Positions 36,788-45,725 of a stretch of DNA of 64,000 nucleotides are shown in pieces (the first letter of the stretch is position 1; each line of letters starts with the position of its first letter). The notes under the pieces were generated by a model that saw only the letters and a list, made by a program, of their open reading frames with translations, searched no databases and had not been told where the DNA came from. The position numbers and the translations under genes were made by a program. This stretch comes from Tropicimonas sp. IMCC6043 (GTDB taxonomy: Bacteria > Pseudomonadota > Alphaproteobacteria > Rhodobacterales > Rhodobacteraceae), in NCBI RefSeq assembly GCF_004146235.1, contig NZ_SELO01000001.1, positions 62,001 to 126,000 on the forward strand, written 5' to 3'.

Positions 36788-36948
36788 GGGAAATCCTTCG
36801 GCGGCAATCCTCCGAGACTTGGCACGATTGCGGTGGCAGGGCCAGCCCTTCGGCGCCGCTTCCGAGCACCGGAAGAGCGGCTATCGCGGACGCTGCCGAA
36901 GCTCTCACGCAGAATGAGACCGACCCGGCCGGGAGGCGACTCCCCGGT

Positions 36949-37887
36949 TCAGACCAACGCCGCCGCCTTTACGGCGATGCGGCGGTGCCCGGCCTCGCCA
37001 TGCCAGAAGCCGTTCGAGAAGGGCGCGGCCAGATCCATCGCGTCAAGCGCCGCGCTCGCCTCCTCTGCACCGACCCGCCCGGCGCGGAGGTCGTCGAAGA
37101 TCCGCGCCACCGCGACCATGTCGACCGATTGCGGCATCAGGCGCAGGTCGGTCACGCCCATCGCCGCCATCGCCGGGATCTCGGCGACGAGGTTGACGTA
37201 GGAATGCGACAGCGTCTGGATGCCGTTCACCCTCAGGAACGCCTCCCCCTGTCGCGTGTTGAGCTCCATCCCGTCGGGATGCTCCTCGCAGACGAACTGG
37301 CAATTGTCCTTGGTCCGCCCGTAGGCACGGGCGTGGTAGCAACGGGCCGAGGTGGCAAGGCAGGCCCGTCCGAAGACCTGCACCTCGAGCCCGACGCCGA
37401 GCCGGGTGGCGGCCTCCGCCATTACCGCGACCGAAGACCCCGGAAGCTCCGGCGGCACGGTCACATGGGTCGCGCCCTTCGTGACCATCCAGGCTAGCGT
37501 TTCTTCGTTGTAGACGTTCATGTAGGGCCCGACGCGGTGCGGCTGGCCCTCGGCGAGGTGGAACAGGCCGGCGGCGTTGTTCACCTCGAATTCGAGTTCG
37601 TCCTGCATCGCCATGTCGCGGCTGGCCTTGCGCTCGCGTTTGAGCATCACCTCGGCAAGGCCGGAATGGACGACGCGCTTGCCAGCACGGGTGAGCCGCT
37701 CGGCCATCTCGGCGATCCGGTCGTCGAAGAAGGGCTGACGCTTGGAGCAGATCACCTCGCCGAGATAGACGGTGTCGACCGGTGCCTCGTCGGCGATGCG
37801 GGCATAGAAATCCTGCTTGGCGTCGGCGTTCCAGAAATACTGGATCGGGCCGAGTGTCAGTCTGGGTTGCATATCTGTCACCGCCAT
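36949..37887 (-). CDS. ubiV: UbiV, O2-independent ubiquinone hydroxylation protein
   Basis: 312-residue U32-peptidase-family Fe-S protein. The [4Fe-4S] ligand pattern is present: an early Cys in LGEVICSKRQ, and Cys-x12-Cys-x3-Cys in RCYHARAYGRTKDNCQFVC. With UbiU it forms a heterodimer that, with UbiT, carries out the three hydroxylations of ubiquinone synthesis without oxygen, using prephenate as oxygen donor. It overlaps the end of ubiU by about ten bases and is last in a minus-strand ubiT-ubiU-ubiV unit. Confidence 0.93.
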   Translation of the reverse strand: MAVTDMQPRLTLGPIQYFWNADAKQDFYARIADEAPVDTVYLGEVICSKRQPFFDDRIAEMAERLTRAGKRVVHSGLAEVMLKRERKASRDMAMQDELEFEVNNAAGLFHLAEGQPHRVGPYMNVYNEETLAWMVTKGATHVTVPPELPGSSVAVMAEAATRLGVGLEVQVFGRACLATSARCYHARAYGRTKDNCQFVCEEHPDGMELNTRQGEAFLRVNGIQTLSHSYVNLVAEIPAMAAMGVTDLRLMPQSVDMVAVARIFDDLRAGRVGAEEASAALDAMDLAAPFSNGFWHGEAGHRRIAVKAAALV

Positions 37888-38876
37888 TTCTTGGTCTTGA
37901 AGGCGCCTTCGGTCTGCTTCTGCCCCTCGGTCAGGGCAGCGAGATCCGCGAGCTTGGGCGCGCGGCCGGCGCGGATGTCGTCGACCGCCTCGCGAAAGGC
38001 GGCCACCACCTTCTTGACATAGGCACGGCTGCGCTGGCGGCCCTCGATCTTGAAGGCCGTAACGCCCGCGTCCATGAGGTCCGGCAGGAGCTTGGAGAGG
38101 TTGAGGGAGATCGGCTCCTCGAACGCGTAATAGCCCTTGGGCTGCGCCGCGTTACAGTAGCGGCCCTTGCAGATCGTTGGGTAGCCCGCGCTTTCCTGCG
38201 GGCCGAAACGGTCGATGGTGAAGGGGCCGAGCCGGGTCGAGAGGTTGCCCGCGTCATCCTTGGCGTACTCGACAAGGTGCGCCGGCGAGCAGACGCCGTC
38301 CATGTTGGTCGAAAGCCCGGTGGCGTAGTTGGTGAGCGAGCAGCGGCCCTCCACCATCAGCCCGTGATTGCCGAAGATGAAGGTCTCTATCTCGCAGGGG
38401 ATCTCCGCCTTGATCTCTCGGATTTCCGGAATGGTCAGGATACGCGGCAGGACCACCCGCTTCACGCCGAATTCGCGGACATAGTAGCAGATCGCGTCCG
38501 GGCTCGCGGCGGCGGCCTGCACCGAGAGATGCAACCGGCGGTCGGGCTGGGTCTCGGCGATGTAACGCGCAACCCCCATGTCGGCGACGATATAGGCGTC
38601 GACATCGAGCGCGGCGCCAAGATCGGCCGCCTCGCGCCAGAGCGCGACCTTGCCGGCGGGCGGGTAGGAGTTGAGCGCGAGCAGCACCTTCGCGCTGCGC
38701 GCATGGGCATATTGCACCGCTTCGCCAAGCTCCTTCGGGGTGAAGTTCAGTCCCGGAAAGTTGCGCGCGTTGGTGGCATTCTGGAAACCGCAATAGATCG
38801 AATCCGCTCCGGCATCGACCGCGGTGCGGAGAGCGGCGGGAGTGCCGGCAGGGCAGACCAGTTCACCTGTTGTCAT
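37878..38876 (-). CDS. ubiU: UbiU, O2-independent ubiquinone hydroxylation protein
   Basis: 332-residue U32-family partner of UbiV. Diagnostic start ELVCPAGTPAALRTAVDAGAD; cysteines for the [4Fe-4S] cluster in EGRCSLTNYATG, GVCSPAHLVEYA and PTICKGRYCNAAQP; GQRQRSRAYV-like EGRQRSRAYVKKVV near the end. The start MTTGELVCPAG overlaps the ubiT stop (ATGA-type, 38873-38876). The frame is open far upstream but only within ubiT, so the longer version is rejected. Confidence 0.94.
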   Translation of the reverse strand: MTTGELVCPAGTPAALRTAVDAGADSIYCGFQNATNARNFPGLNFTPKELGEAVQYAHARSAKVLLALNSYPPAGKVALWREAADLGAALDVDAYIVADMGVARYIAETQPDRRLHLSVQAAAASPDAICYYVREFGVKRVVLPRILTIPEIREIKAEIPCEIETFIFGNHGLMVEGRCSLTNYATGLSTNMDGVCSPAHLVEYAKDDAGNLSTRLGPFTIDRFGPQESAGYPTICKGRYCNAAQPKGYYAFEEPISLNLSKLLPDLMDAGVTAFKIEGRQRSRAYVKKVVAAFREAVDDIRAGRAPKLADLAALTEGQKQTEGAFKTKKWR

Positions 38877-39400
38877 TCGAATGCGTCCTCTGTCGGGGAG
38901 GTCCGGGACCGGGCCGCGAGCTTGTTGAGCGCGAGCCGGCCGGCAGGACCGAACATGCTTGCCACCGTATCGGCAATCGAGCCCTCGACATCGTCGAGCG
39001 CGTTGCGCAGCGTGACCACCGCCTCGGTGTCGCCGCCGATCACAAGGTCGCGCGAGAAGAAGATCGCATCTCCGTCGACTTCGGCGTCGAGCAGGCCGAG
39101 CAAGGTGGCAAAATCGCCGGCGATGCTGGCCTTGTGCCGTGGCAGCCGGTCGCGCCGGACCGCGCGCAGGATCAGCGACGGCGGATAGGGGCGCAGGTGC
39201 AGCGCAAAGGGCATGTCGGTCAGGTCGATGACGAAATCGGTGCGCTGGTGCTTGCCGAGGCGCTCGAAGAGTTCGGGATGCTCGCGGGCCACGCGGCGGA
39301 CGATGCGGTAGAGCAGCGGCTGCAGCGGCAGGAGTGGGACCGGTGCCTCCGACAGGGACGGCAGGTGACGGGCGAGCGGTTCGGGCAGAATGTTCATCAT
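38873..39400 (-). CDS. ubiT: UbiT, SCP2-domain ubiquinone biosynthesis accessory factor
   Basis: About 175 residues with a sterol carrier protein 2 (SCP2) fold: the core FVIDLTDMPFALHLRPYP and the hydrophobic segment SRDLVIGGDTEAVVTLRNALD are typical. UbiT binds polyprenylated quinone precursors in the anaerobic pathway, as UbiJ does in the aerobic one. Start uncertain: tandem ATGs at 39400 and 39397 with AAGGGG upstream, or a GTG at 39442. First gene of the ubiTUV unit; I could not find a convincing FnrL-type TTGAT-N4-ATCAA site upstream. Confidence 0.9.
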   Translation of the reverse strand: MMNILPEPLARHLPSLSEAPVPLLPLQPLLYRIVRRVAREHPELFERLGKHQRTDFVIDLTDMPFALHLRPYPPSLILRAVRRDRLPRHKASIAGDFATLLGLLDAEVDGDAIFFSRDLVIGGDTEAVVTLRNALDDVEGSIADTVASMFGPAGRLALNKLAARSRTSPTEDAFE

Positions 39401-39588
39401 GTGTGACAGATACCCCTTTTCGCAGTCCAGTTCCGTTGACACTCGGCACGCCGGAGCCCCCTACGTGGGACCCGACCGACACCGCTCTACGCGCGTCGCC
39501 GGGCCGGGACAACGGGACAGCCCGCCGCGCACGGCCGAAAGACCGCAAGCGCATGGCTCCCGCGTCAGTTTGATCTGCGAAATGGGGG

Positions 39589-40035
39589 TCAGGCGGCCGC
39601 TTCGGCCTGTGTCATCGCCTCGAGCGTGGCGTCGAAGGCGAGCAGGATCGAGGCGTGGCGATTGGTGAATTCCCGTGCCGGAAGAAGGACTTCCAGCCCG
39701 TCGAAGGGCGCCTCCGGCACCGGGCCGCTCTCGCGCAGCATCGCCGCGAGCTGATCCCGGGCGATACGGATCTCCTCGCGGCTGCGTCCGATCACATGGG
39801 CGCCGAGCACCGAGGCGGCGGCCTGGCCGAGCGCGCAGGCCTTCACGTCCTGTGCGAAATCGACGATGCGTCCGCCTTCGCTGCGCAGGTCGACGGTCAC
39901 CGTCGAGCCACAGAGCGGCGCGCGCCGGCGCACAGAGACGCAGGGCGGGTCAAGGCGGCCGAGATGGGGGATGTCGGCGGCGAGCGCGAGGATGTTGCCC
40001 GAATAGAGCTTGACGAGATCGAGATCGCTGGCCAT
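39589..40035 (-). CDS. Iron-sulfur scaffold-like (NifU/IscU fold) protein
   Basis: 148 residues with the IscU/SufU fold: [13 protein letters not shown] (first Cys loop), [20 protein letters not shown] (second Cys loop). The third position of the family, normally Cys in an Rx(K)C motif, is His in [10 protein letters not shown]. Such proteins are common in Rhodobacteraceae, divergent from hisI as here, and whether they assemble clusters is not established. The loss of the third ligand argues for a modified role. Start ATG at 40035 is 69 bases from the hisI ATG. Confidence 0.85.
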   Translation of the reverse strand: MASDLDLVKLYSGNILALAADIPHLGRLDPPCVSVRRRAPLCGSTVTVDLRSEGGRIVDFAQDVKACALGQAAASVLGAHVIGRSREEIRIARDQLAAMLRESGPVPEAPFDGLEVLLPAREFTNRHASILLAFDATLEAMTQAEAAA

Positions 40036-40104
40036 GGGCTTTCCTGTTCCGGCGGGTGCCTTCTTTATCTACGCCTGCTGACCGAGAATTGCAAAGGAGG
40101 CGAC

Positions 40105-40464
40105 ATGGGGTTCGATCCGCAGAGCCTGCGCTTTGACGCACAGGGCCTGATCCCGGCAATCGCGCAGGATGCCACGACGGGCGAGGTTCTGATGATGGCC
40201 TGGATGTCCGCCGAGGCCGTTGCGAAGACGCTTGAAACACGCCGCGTAACATACTGGTCCCGATCACGAAAAAACTTCTGGGTAAAGGGCGAGACGTCGG
40301 GCCATGTGCAGGCGCTGGTGGAGATGCGGGTGGATTGCGACCGCGACTGCCTGCTGCTCCTCGTCGACCAGACCGGGCCGGCCTGCCACACCAATCGTCG
40401 CAGCTGTTTCTATACCGCGATCCAGGAGGATGCCGAGGTGATCCTGACCGCTCCCATGGAATAG
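40105..40464 (+). CDS. hisI: Phosphoribosyl-AMP cyclohydrolase
   Basis: 119-residue HisI, third step of histidine synthesis, opening the purine ring of PR-AMP. Metal-binding residues are visible: [13 protein letters not shown] and [13 protein letters not shown] with the family Cys/His, and the motif [25 protein letters not shown] (in part). The AAAGGAGG ribosome site nine bases upstream fixes the start. It is the stand-alone form, not fused to HisE. Confidence 0.96.
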   Translation: MGFDPQSLRFDAQGLIPAIAQDATTGEVLMMAWMSAEAVAKTLETRRVTYWSRSRKNFWVKGETSGHVQALVEMRVDCDRDCLLLLVDQTGPACHTNRRSCFYTAIQEDAEVILTAPME

Positions 40465-40547
40465 CGCACGCGACGCGGCTTTTTCCCGCTGCCGAGTATC
40501 TTCGTCGGAGGCGCGGTACGCAGGACCGCTGCAAAAACACACGCTTC

Positions 40548-41405
40548 CTAGGCGAGGCCGACCATGGTGCGAATATCTTCGGGGGTCGCGCCCTCGGCGC
40601 GGTATCGGGCGATCGCCCGGGCGTCGTCGCGCTTGGCCAGGCGCTTTCCGGTCTCGTCGCGGATCAGCCGATGGTGGTGATAGACCGGCGTCGGCAGGCC
40701 GAGCAGGCGCTGCAACAGGACATGGATCGCCGTCGCCTCGAACAGGTCGCGGCCGCGGACGACGAGGCTGATGCCCTGTGCGGCATCGTCGAGGGTGACC
40801 GCGAGGTGATAGGATGTCCCCATGTCGCGCCGCGCGAGCACGATGTCGCCGATGCCCGAGATCATTTCCTCGGCCGGGACGACGATCCGGCCGGTTTCGC
40901 CGGACGGCCCGCTCCCTTCCTCGAGAAATGACACTTCGTCAACGGTATCCACGGCCTTCTTCATGTTCAACCGCAGCGCATCTTCCGGCATTTCCGCCGG
41001 GCGGGGACGGTTGCGGCAGGTGCCGGGATAGATCACACCGTCCGGGCCCGTGAGCGGCGTGCCACCCTCCTGCGGGGCTTCTGCGGCGGCCAGAATATCG
41101 CGCCGCCGGCAGGAACAGGGGTAGAGCAATCCGCGTTCCCAGAGCCGGTCCAGCGCCGCGCGATAGAAAGGCAGACGATCCGACTGGCGCATCACCGGCA
41201 AGGGCCACGTGAGCCCGAGCCAATGGAGATCGTCGAAGATCTGCGCCTCCCAGCCTGGCCGGGACCGGCTCCGGTCGATGTCTTCGATCCGGAGCAGGAA
41301 GCGCCCACCGGCACGCTGCGCTATGTCCCGGGCCAGCAGCGCCGAATAGGCGTGTCCCAGATGCAGCGGGCCGGTCGGCGAAGGAGCGAAGCGAGTGATC
41401 ATCAT
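40548..41405 (-). CDS. gluQ: Glutamyl-Q tRNA(Asp) synthetase
   Basis: 285-residue truncated GluRS paralogue that glutamylates the queuosine of tRNA-Asp. Signature FAPSPTGPLHLGHAYSALLA (HIGH-like HLGH), zinc site CSCRRRDI plus YPGTC, and KMSKS-like KRLAKRDDARAI; there is no anticodon-binding domain, as expected. It is convergent with hisI, with about 80 bp between, and I see no terminator there. Confidence 0.95.
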   Translation of the reverse strand: MMITRFAPSPTGPLHLGHAYSALLARDIAQRAGGRFLLRIEDIDRSRSRPGWEAQIFDDLHWLGLTWPLPVMRQSDRLPFYRAALDRLWERGLLYPCSCRRRDILAAAEAPQEGGTPLTGPDGVIYPGTCRNRPRPAEMPEDALRLNMKKAVDTVDEVSFLEEGSGPSGETGRIVVPAEEMISGIGDIVLARRDMGTSYHLAVTLDDAAQGISLVVRGRDLFEATAIHVLLQRLLGLPTPVYHHHRLIRDETGKRLAKRDDARAIARYRAEGATPEDIRTMVGLA

Positions 41406-41623
41406 GACAGATTGGGATGTGGCGCCAGTGAGCCGGGGAAGGCAAGCGAAAGATCAGCGTGTGATCTCGGGAGAGAGGACGCCTCGCAAGACCTTACCGA
41501 TACAGACACGGTCGAGGGACGACCATCCGTGCGGTGATCCGGGGCAGGAGACAAACTCTGTAGTCGCGTCGGCCGGCTTTCGCTAGCCTGCTTATCGCGA
41601 GCCGGAAAAGCGGAGGAAACGAC

Positions 41624-42229
41624 ATGACGCAGATCGATTTCTGGTATTCCATCGGAAGCACTTACAGCTACCTGACGGTCATGCGGCTTGCGGATATCGA
41701 ACGGGAATCCGGGGTTACCTTTCGGTGGCGACCGTTCAATGTTCGCCACATCATGACCGAGCAGAACAACATTCCGTTCAAGGGAAAACCGGTCAAGACC
41801 GCCTATATGTGGCGCGACATCGAACGGCGCGCGGACCGCTACGGTCTCGCGCCGCGTTTTCCGGTGCCCTATCCGTTGCCCGAGCTCGTCTTTGCCAACC
41901 TGGTCGCCACCGTCGGTGTCGAGGAAGGCTGGGTGGAGGAGTACTCGCGCACCACCTATCGCCGCTGGTTCGAAGGCGGCGAGCCGGCCGGAGAGGAGCC
42001 GAACATCTCGGCAAGCCTGAAAGAGATCGGCCAAGATTCGCGCGCTGTCTTGGCGACCGCAAGGTCAGACCGGATCGCGGACGCCCTGTCCGCCGCCACG
42101 GCGGAGGCAATGGAGATAGGTGTCTTCGGCTCCCCCACATTCGTGGTGGGCGGCGAGCTGTTCTGGGGCGATGACCGCCTGGACGATGCGCTTGACTGGG
42201 TGACGCGACGCGGACCAGGTCGGGAATAG
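41624..42229 (+). CDS. DsbA-fold 2-hydroxychromene-2-carboxylate isomerase-like protein
   Basis: 201-residue kappa-class GST/HCCA-isomerase family protein: FWYSIGSTYSYLTVMRL replaces the CXXC of DsbA with a Ser (SIGSTYSY), and GVFGSPTFVVGGELFWGDDRLDDAL is the typical C-terminus. Family members isomerise naphthalene-degradation intermediates using glutathione, but most in bacteria have unknown substrates; no aromatic-degradation genes are nearby. GGAGGAAA precedes the start. Confidence 0.9.
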   Translation: MTQIDFWYSIGSTYSYLTVMRLADIERESGVTFRWRPFNVRHIMTEQNNIPFKGKPVKTAYMWRDIERRADRYGLAPRFPVPYPLPELVFANLVATVGVEEGWVEEYSRTTYRRWFEGGEPAGEEPNISASLKEIGQDSRAVLATARSDRIADALSAATAEAMEIGVFGSPTFVVGGELFWGDDRLDDALDWVTRRGPGRE

Positions 42230-42299
42230 CTGTAGATTCTGATGGCCGTGCGCGGGGGAAAAGGGTCCGGACCGCAGGCGCGATTGCTGGCCCGGAAGT

Positions 42300-42959
42300 T
42301 CAACGCGTCCCAGTCGCGACGGCCGCGGCGCCCGGGCCAGCGAAACTGTGCTGGAACATGTCGGGCCGGCGTTCGACCGATTGGACAAGCCGGCGCGTGA
42401 TCGTCTTCATGATCGCCATGCCGAAAGCGGGATCCTGGAAATAGAGCCGCAGGAAGGTGGCCTCGTCGACAACGTGGACCTGTGAGTCGACGGTGCAGCG
42501 CGCGGTCGCCGTGCGCGCCTTGGCATCGGTGAAAAAGGCGATCTCGCCGAAGATCTCGCCAGCCCCGAGGGTTATGTCGAGTTCCTCCAGCCGAATCTCG
42601 CCAGAGTCGATGAAATAGAGCGCATCCGGCGTGTCGCCCCGGCAAAAAATGTCTGTGCCGGCCGGCATTCTCCGAGGGCGGCTATAGCTCTTCAGCACCG
42701 AGAAATCGAGCGAATCGACGCTTCGGGTCGCCGCGACCCGGCGCCGGAGTCGCAGGATCTGCGCCGTGCGCCAGAGGTTGAAGGGCAGGAGGATCAGGTC
42801 CAGGAACAGCATCGGCCAGAGGCTGAGCAGCAACGAATAGGCGATGAAGAACAGGTTCGAGATGATCGCGGCGATCCGCAGCGGCAGCATCGTCTTCATC
42901 GAATAGGTTGCGAGCGTGGCCGCCGAAGCGGCCCAGCCGATAAGATCCACGTATTCCAA
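42300..42959 (-). CDS. Membrane protein with C-terminal cyclic-nucleotide-binding domain
   Basis: 219 residues: two or three hydrophobic segments (residues about 5-65, GWAASAATLATYSMKTMLPL; ISNLFFIAYSLLLSLWPMLF) followed by a cNMP-binding domain (residues about 90-200; FCRGDTPDALYFIDSGEIRL, GAGEIFGEIAFFTDAKARTATARC). No DNA-binding domain follows, so it is not a Crp regulator. The phosphate-binding cassette is GEIAFFTDAKARTAT, with Arg in the expected position, so ligand binding is plausible. The head resembles a Popeye-like or channel-less sensor; function unknown. Confidence 0.86.
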   Translation of the reverse strand: MEYVDLIGWAASAATLATYSMKTMLPLRIAAIISNLFFIAYSLLLSLWPMLFLDLILLPFNLWRTAQILRLRRRVAATRSVDSLDFSVLKSYSRPRRMPAGTDIFCRGDTPDALYFIDSGEIRLEELDITLGAGEIFGEIAFFTDAKARTATARCTVDSQVHVVDEATFLRLYFQDPAFGMAIMKTITRRLVQSVERRPDMFQHSFAGPGAAAVATGTR

Positions 42960-43041
42960 GGTTTTCCTCCCGTTGCGCCCGGGGAGGGTAGCCGAGTGGA
43001 GATGCCGGGAACAAGGGCCCAGGCGACGCCCGAGCTGGCTT

Positions 43042-43230
43042 TCACCGTTCGCGGGTGACGCTTGATTGGTGGATGAGGAGCCAGGCCAGAAGGATGAACA
43101 TCGGGTGGGTCAGCCCGCCGGAGAAGATGATCGCCGGGACCCAGATCAGGAACGTGATGAAGCCGAGGATCGGCCGGCCGGCGATGGCAATCGACAGCGG
43201 CGGCAGCAGGATGGCGAGCAGGTAGTTCAC
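43042..43230 (-). CDS. Small YqaE/Pmp3-like membrane protein
   Basis: 62 residues from a GTG start (43230) that overlaps the trmFO stop (GTGA). [20 protein letters not shown] and [20 protein letters not shown] are two hydrophobic helices; LAILLPPL is the Pmp3/YqaE signature. Proteins of this family are induced by salt or cold and affect membrane potential in yeast and bacteria. GAGG within the end of trmFO is the likely ribosome site. Too short to be seen as a normal ATG-started gene, but the motif and overlap make it convincing. Confidence 0.75.
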   Translation of the reverse strand: MNYLLAILLPPLSIAIAGRPILGFITFLIWVPAIIFSGGLTHPMFILLAWLLIHQSSVTRER

Positions 43231-44600
43231 GAGACCTCGCTTTCGGCCGGAACCGGCGCAGGCAGGCCCAGCCATTCGGACCAGGCCGCCTTGGCACGGT
43301 CGGTATAGAGTTTGTAGCGGACCTTGCGCCCGCGGCGCCCCCCCTTCGCCTCGACCGGGCGGAAGAGGCCGAAATTGACGTTCATCGGCTGAAACGTCTT
43401 GGCGTCGGCGCCACCAGTGATGTGGGTCAGCAGCGCGCCCATGGCAGTGTCGGCCGGCACCGGAGGCAAGCGCCGGCACTGCAACTCGGCGGCGGCCATA
43501 CGGCCGGCCAGCAGCCCCATGGCGGAACTCTCGACATAGCCTTCGACGCCGGTGATCTGGCCGGCAAAGCGGATATGCGGGCGGGAACGAAGCCGCATCT
43601 CGCTGTCGAGCAGCGTGGGAGAGTTGATGAACGTATTGCGGTGGATACCGCCGAGGCGTGCGAAACGGGCAGTCTCGAGCCCCGGGATCATCCGGAAGAC
43701 CTCCGTCTGCGCGCCATATTTCATCTTCGTCTGGAAACCGACGATGTTGTAGAGCGTGCCGAGCGCGTTGTCGCGGCGGAGCTGGACCACCGCGTAGGCC
43801 TTTTCCTCCGGCTTGTGCGCGTTGGTGAGGCCCACCGGCTTCATCGGCCCGTGGCGCAGCGTTTCGCGGCCCCGCTCGGCCATGACCTCGATCGGCAGGC
43901 AGCCGTCGAAATAGCCCGCCGTCTCGCCCTCGTGGAACTCGGTCTTGTCGGCCGCGAGCAGGGCGTCGATGAAACCCTCGTATTGGTCGCGGGTCATCGG
44001 GCAGTTGAGATAGGCGCGGCGCTCTTCCGCGGTCTCGCCCTTGTCGTATCGCGACTGCATCCAGGCGACCGACATGTCGATGCTGTCGGCATAAACGATT
44101 GGGGCGATAGCGTCGAAGAAGGCGAGGCTCTCGGCGCCGGTCTCCCGGGCGATCGCCTCGGCCAGCGCGCCCGAGGTGAGCGGACCGGTGGCGATGATCA
44201 CGGGGCCGTTGTCGGGGCCGGGCAGGGCGGTGACCTCACCCTCGACGATGGTGATCTGCGGATGGGCGCGGAGCTTGCGCGTCACCGTCTCGGCGAAGGG
44301 CTCGCGGTCAACCGCCAGAGCGCCGCCAGCGGGCAGAGCATGGGCATCGGCCGTGGCCATGATGAGGCCGCCCGCCGCCCGCATCTCCCAGTGCAGCAGG
44401 CCCACGGCATTCTGCTCGTCATCGTCGGAGCGGAAGGAATTGGAACAGACCATCTCGGCAAGGTTGCCGGTGCGGTGGGCGAAGGTGCCGACCTTTGGCC
44501 GCATCTCGTGGAGCACCACTGGCACACCGGCCTCCGCGGCCTGCCAGGCAGCTTCGGAGCCGGCCATGCCGCCGCCGATGATATGAACTGAAGCTTGCAT
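43227..44600 (-). CDS. trmFO: tRNA (uracil-5-)-methyltransferase TrmFO
   Basis: Folate- and FAD-dependent enzyme that makes ribothymidine at position 54 of tRNA. 457 residues. N-terminal FAD motif [21 protein letters not shown], then [24 protein letters not shown], and the C-terminal [12 protein letters not shown]. Start [11 protein letters not shown] is at 44600 with no strong ribosome site; longer versions upstream are not family-like. Together with the membrane gene at 44650 and the small gene at 43042 it forms a minus-strand unit. Confidence 0.95.
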   Translation of the reverse strand: MQASVHIIGGGMAGSEAAWQAAEAGVPVVLHEMRPKVGTFAHRTGNLAEMVCSNSFRSDDDEQNAVGLLHWEMRAAGGLIMATADAHALPAGGALAVDREPFAETVTRKLRAHPQITIVEGEVTALPGPDNGPVIIATGPLTSGALAEAIARETGAESLAFFDAIAPIVYADSIDMSVAWMQSRYDKGETAEERRAYLNCPMTRDQYEGFIDALLAADKTEFHEGETAGYFDGCLPIEVMAERGRETLRHGPMKPVGLTNAHKPEEKAYAVVQLRRDNALGTLYNIVGFQTKMKYGAQTEVFRMIPGLETARFARLGGIHRNTFINSPTLLDSEMRLRSRPHIRFAGQITGVEGYVESSAMGLLAGRMAAAELQCRRLPPVPADTAMGALLTHITGGADAKTFQPMNVNFGLFRPVEAKGGRRGRKVRYKLYTDRAKAAWSEWLGLPAPVPAESEVS

Positions 44601-44649
44601 AAAGCGCCATGTAGGGCCTTGCGCGGCGCAAGGGAAGGCGCAGACGGTG

Positions 44650-45195
44650 TTAACCGGAGCGTGCGTTCTCGAAATCTTCGTGGAACAGCCGCTCCATCTC
44701 CTCGATGGAGAGCTTTTCGGTCTCCTTCGCGTCGCCACGTGCGCCGTTCTCGTCCCCAAGGCGGCGCGGATGGATGCGGCGGGGCCGGGGGCGCCGCACG
44801 ATACTGCGGCGACGGACCGACTCGCTGTCGGTTTCGGCATAGGTGAGCATCAACGCGGCGATCAGCGCGAGGTCGCGCCAGAAGGTTCCGAGGTCCTCGT
44901 CAAGGCCGAGTTCGAGCATCCGCAGGTAGCTGGCCCAGAATGTCAGAAGGCCCAGCGTCAGCGCGGCACCGCGCAGCCAGACCCCAATCATGACCAAATA
45001 GGAGAGCCCGAAGACCGAGAATGTCGCCACAGGTCCCGCGAGTTCCGGAGGCAGCACCCGGGCCGTCAGCGGCAGCAGCGAACTTCCCGGGATTAGGCCG
45101 ATCGCGCCGGCCAGGAAATAGGAGGCGATGGTAATCCGCAGAAGGTTCTGGGCGGTCGCGCTGAGCACGACTCTGGTCCCCGAGGCGTTTTTCAT
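44650..45195 (-). CDS. DoxX-like four-helix membrane protein
   Basis: 181 residues from [10 protein letters not shown]: four membrane helices (residues about 15-105: [71 protein letters not shown]) then a basic tail rich in Arg ([19 protein letters not shown]) and an acidic end [17 protein letters not shown]. The helix layout fits DoxX/SURF4-type proteins. GGGAAGG precedes the start; it is first of the trmFO unit. Function unknown; the basic tail resembles a nucleic-acid or lipid-binding extension. Confidence 0.82.
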   Translation of the reverse strand: MKNASGTRVVLSATAQNLLRITIASYFLAGAIGLIPGSSLLPLTARVLPPELAGPVATFSVFGLSYLVMIGVWLRGAALTLGLLTFWASYLRMLELGLDEDLGTFWRDLALIAALMLTYAETDSESVRRRSIVRRPRPRRIHPRRLGDENGARGDAKETEKLSIEEMERLFHEDFENARSG

Positions 45196-45725
45196 TCCTG
45201 GCCTTCCCGATCCATGTTCTGCGTGTCTTTCCCAGCCCTGTCGTGAACCGGAAACACCGCAGCGACAATCATTCAATGCCCTCAGAATTGTTCAGGAAAA
45301 CGGCGTGGCCTTGGAAGCTTTGTGGAAATTCCGTTGGAAGAACGTGGTGGAAATTGGAAACGCAATGTTTCCGGAACCCCAATTGTGCTGCGGAATCAAG
45401 GGGAGTTTCCTAAAAATTAAGGAATATTAATAGATTGGCGCAGGTTTCTGCCCGATTTCAGCCGCAATCTGTCGATTCGCGGTTTCGTCGGGGGTGCCCT
45501 GTGATGTGCGGTCTCCATCGGTGCCAGGCGCCCCGTCCTCGACGGATGGCGCCTTGATGCCGGATTCGAAGGCGCCGCCGGTCCTTGTGGTCACGGCGAG
45601 AGGATTGCGGTCCGCGACAAGAGATTACACGTTGTTGGATCTATACCGCAGGGATAGCCTGGGCGGCGAGAAAACTGGCAATGATGGCTCCCAATACAGG
45701 CCTTTCAGGGCTGGGAGATACGGGG
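45196..45725. other. Gene-poor A+T-rich region between trmFO unit and globin
   Basis: 530 bp without a supported gene. 45294-45440 is A+T-rich relative to neighbours and holds five TGGAA words within 48 bp (starts 45312, 45323, 45335, 45348, 45355), with GTGGAAATT repeated at 45322 and 45347; an inverted repeat GGAAAC-N5-GTTTCC at 45356-45372; and TTAA-N6-TTAA at 45417-45430. These may be operators for the divergent transcription units, or part of an sRNA. Confidence 0.5.

Noticed and set aside
34754-37201. 815-codon open frame on the plus strand opposite the octaheme cytochrome
   Set aside because: Antisense shadow of the cytochrome gene, which has eight haem motifs and a signal peptide.
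39567-39580. TTGATCTGCGAAAT as an FnrL box for the ubiTUV genes
   Set aside because: Right half does not match ATCAA, so it fails as a palindrome.
45417-45430. TTAA-N6-TTAA as a CtrA site
   Set aside because: CtrA full sites need N7 spacing and a following C; not matched.
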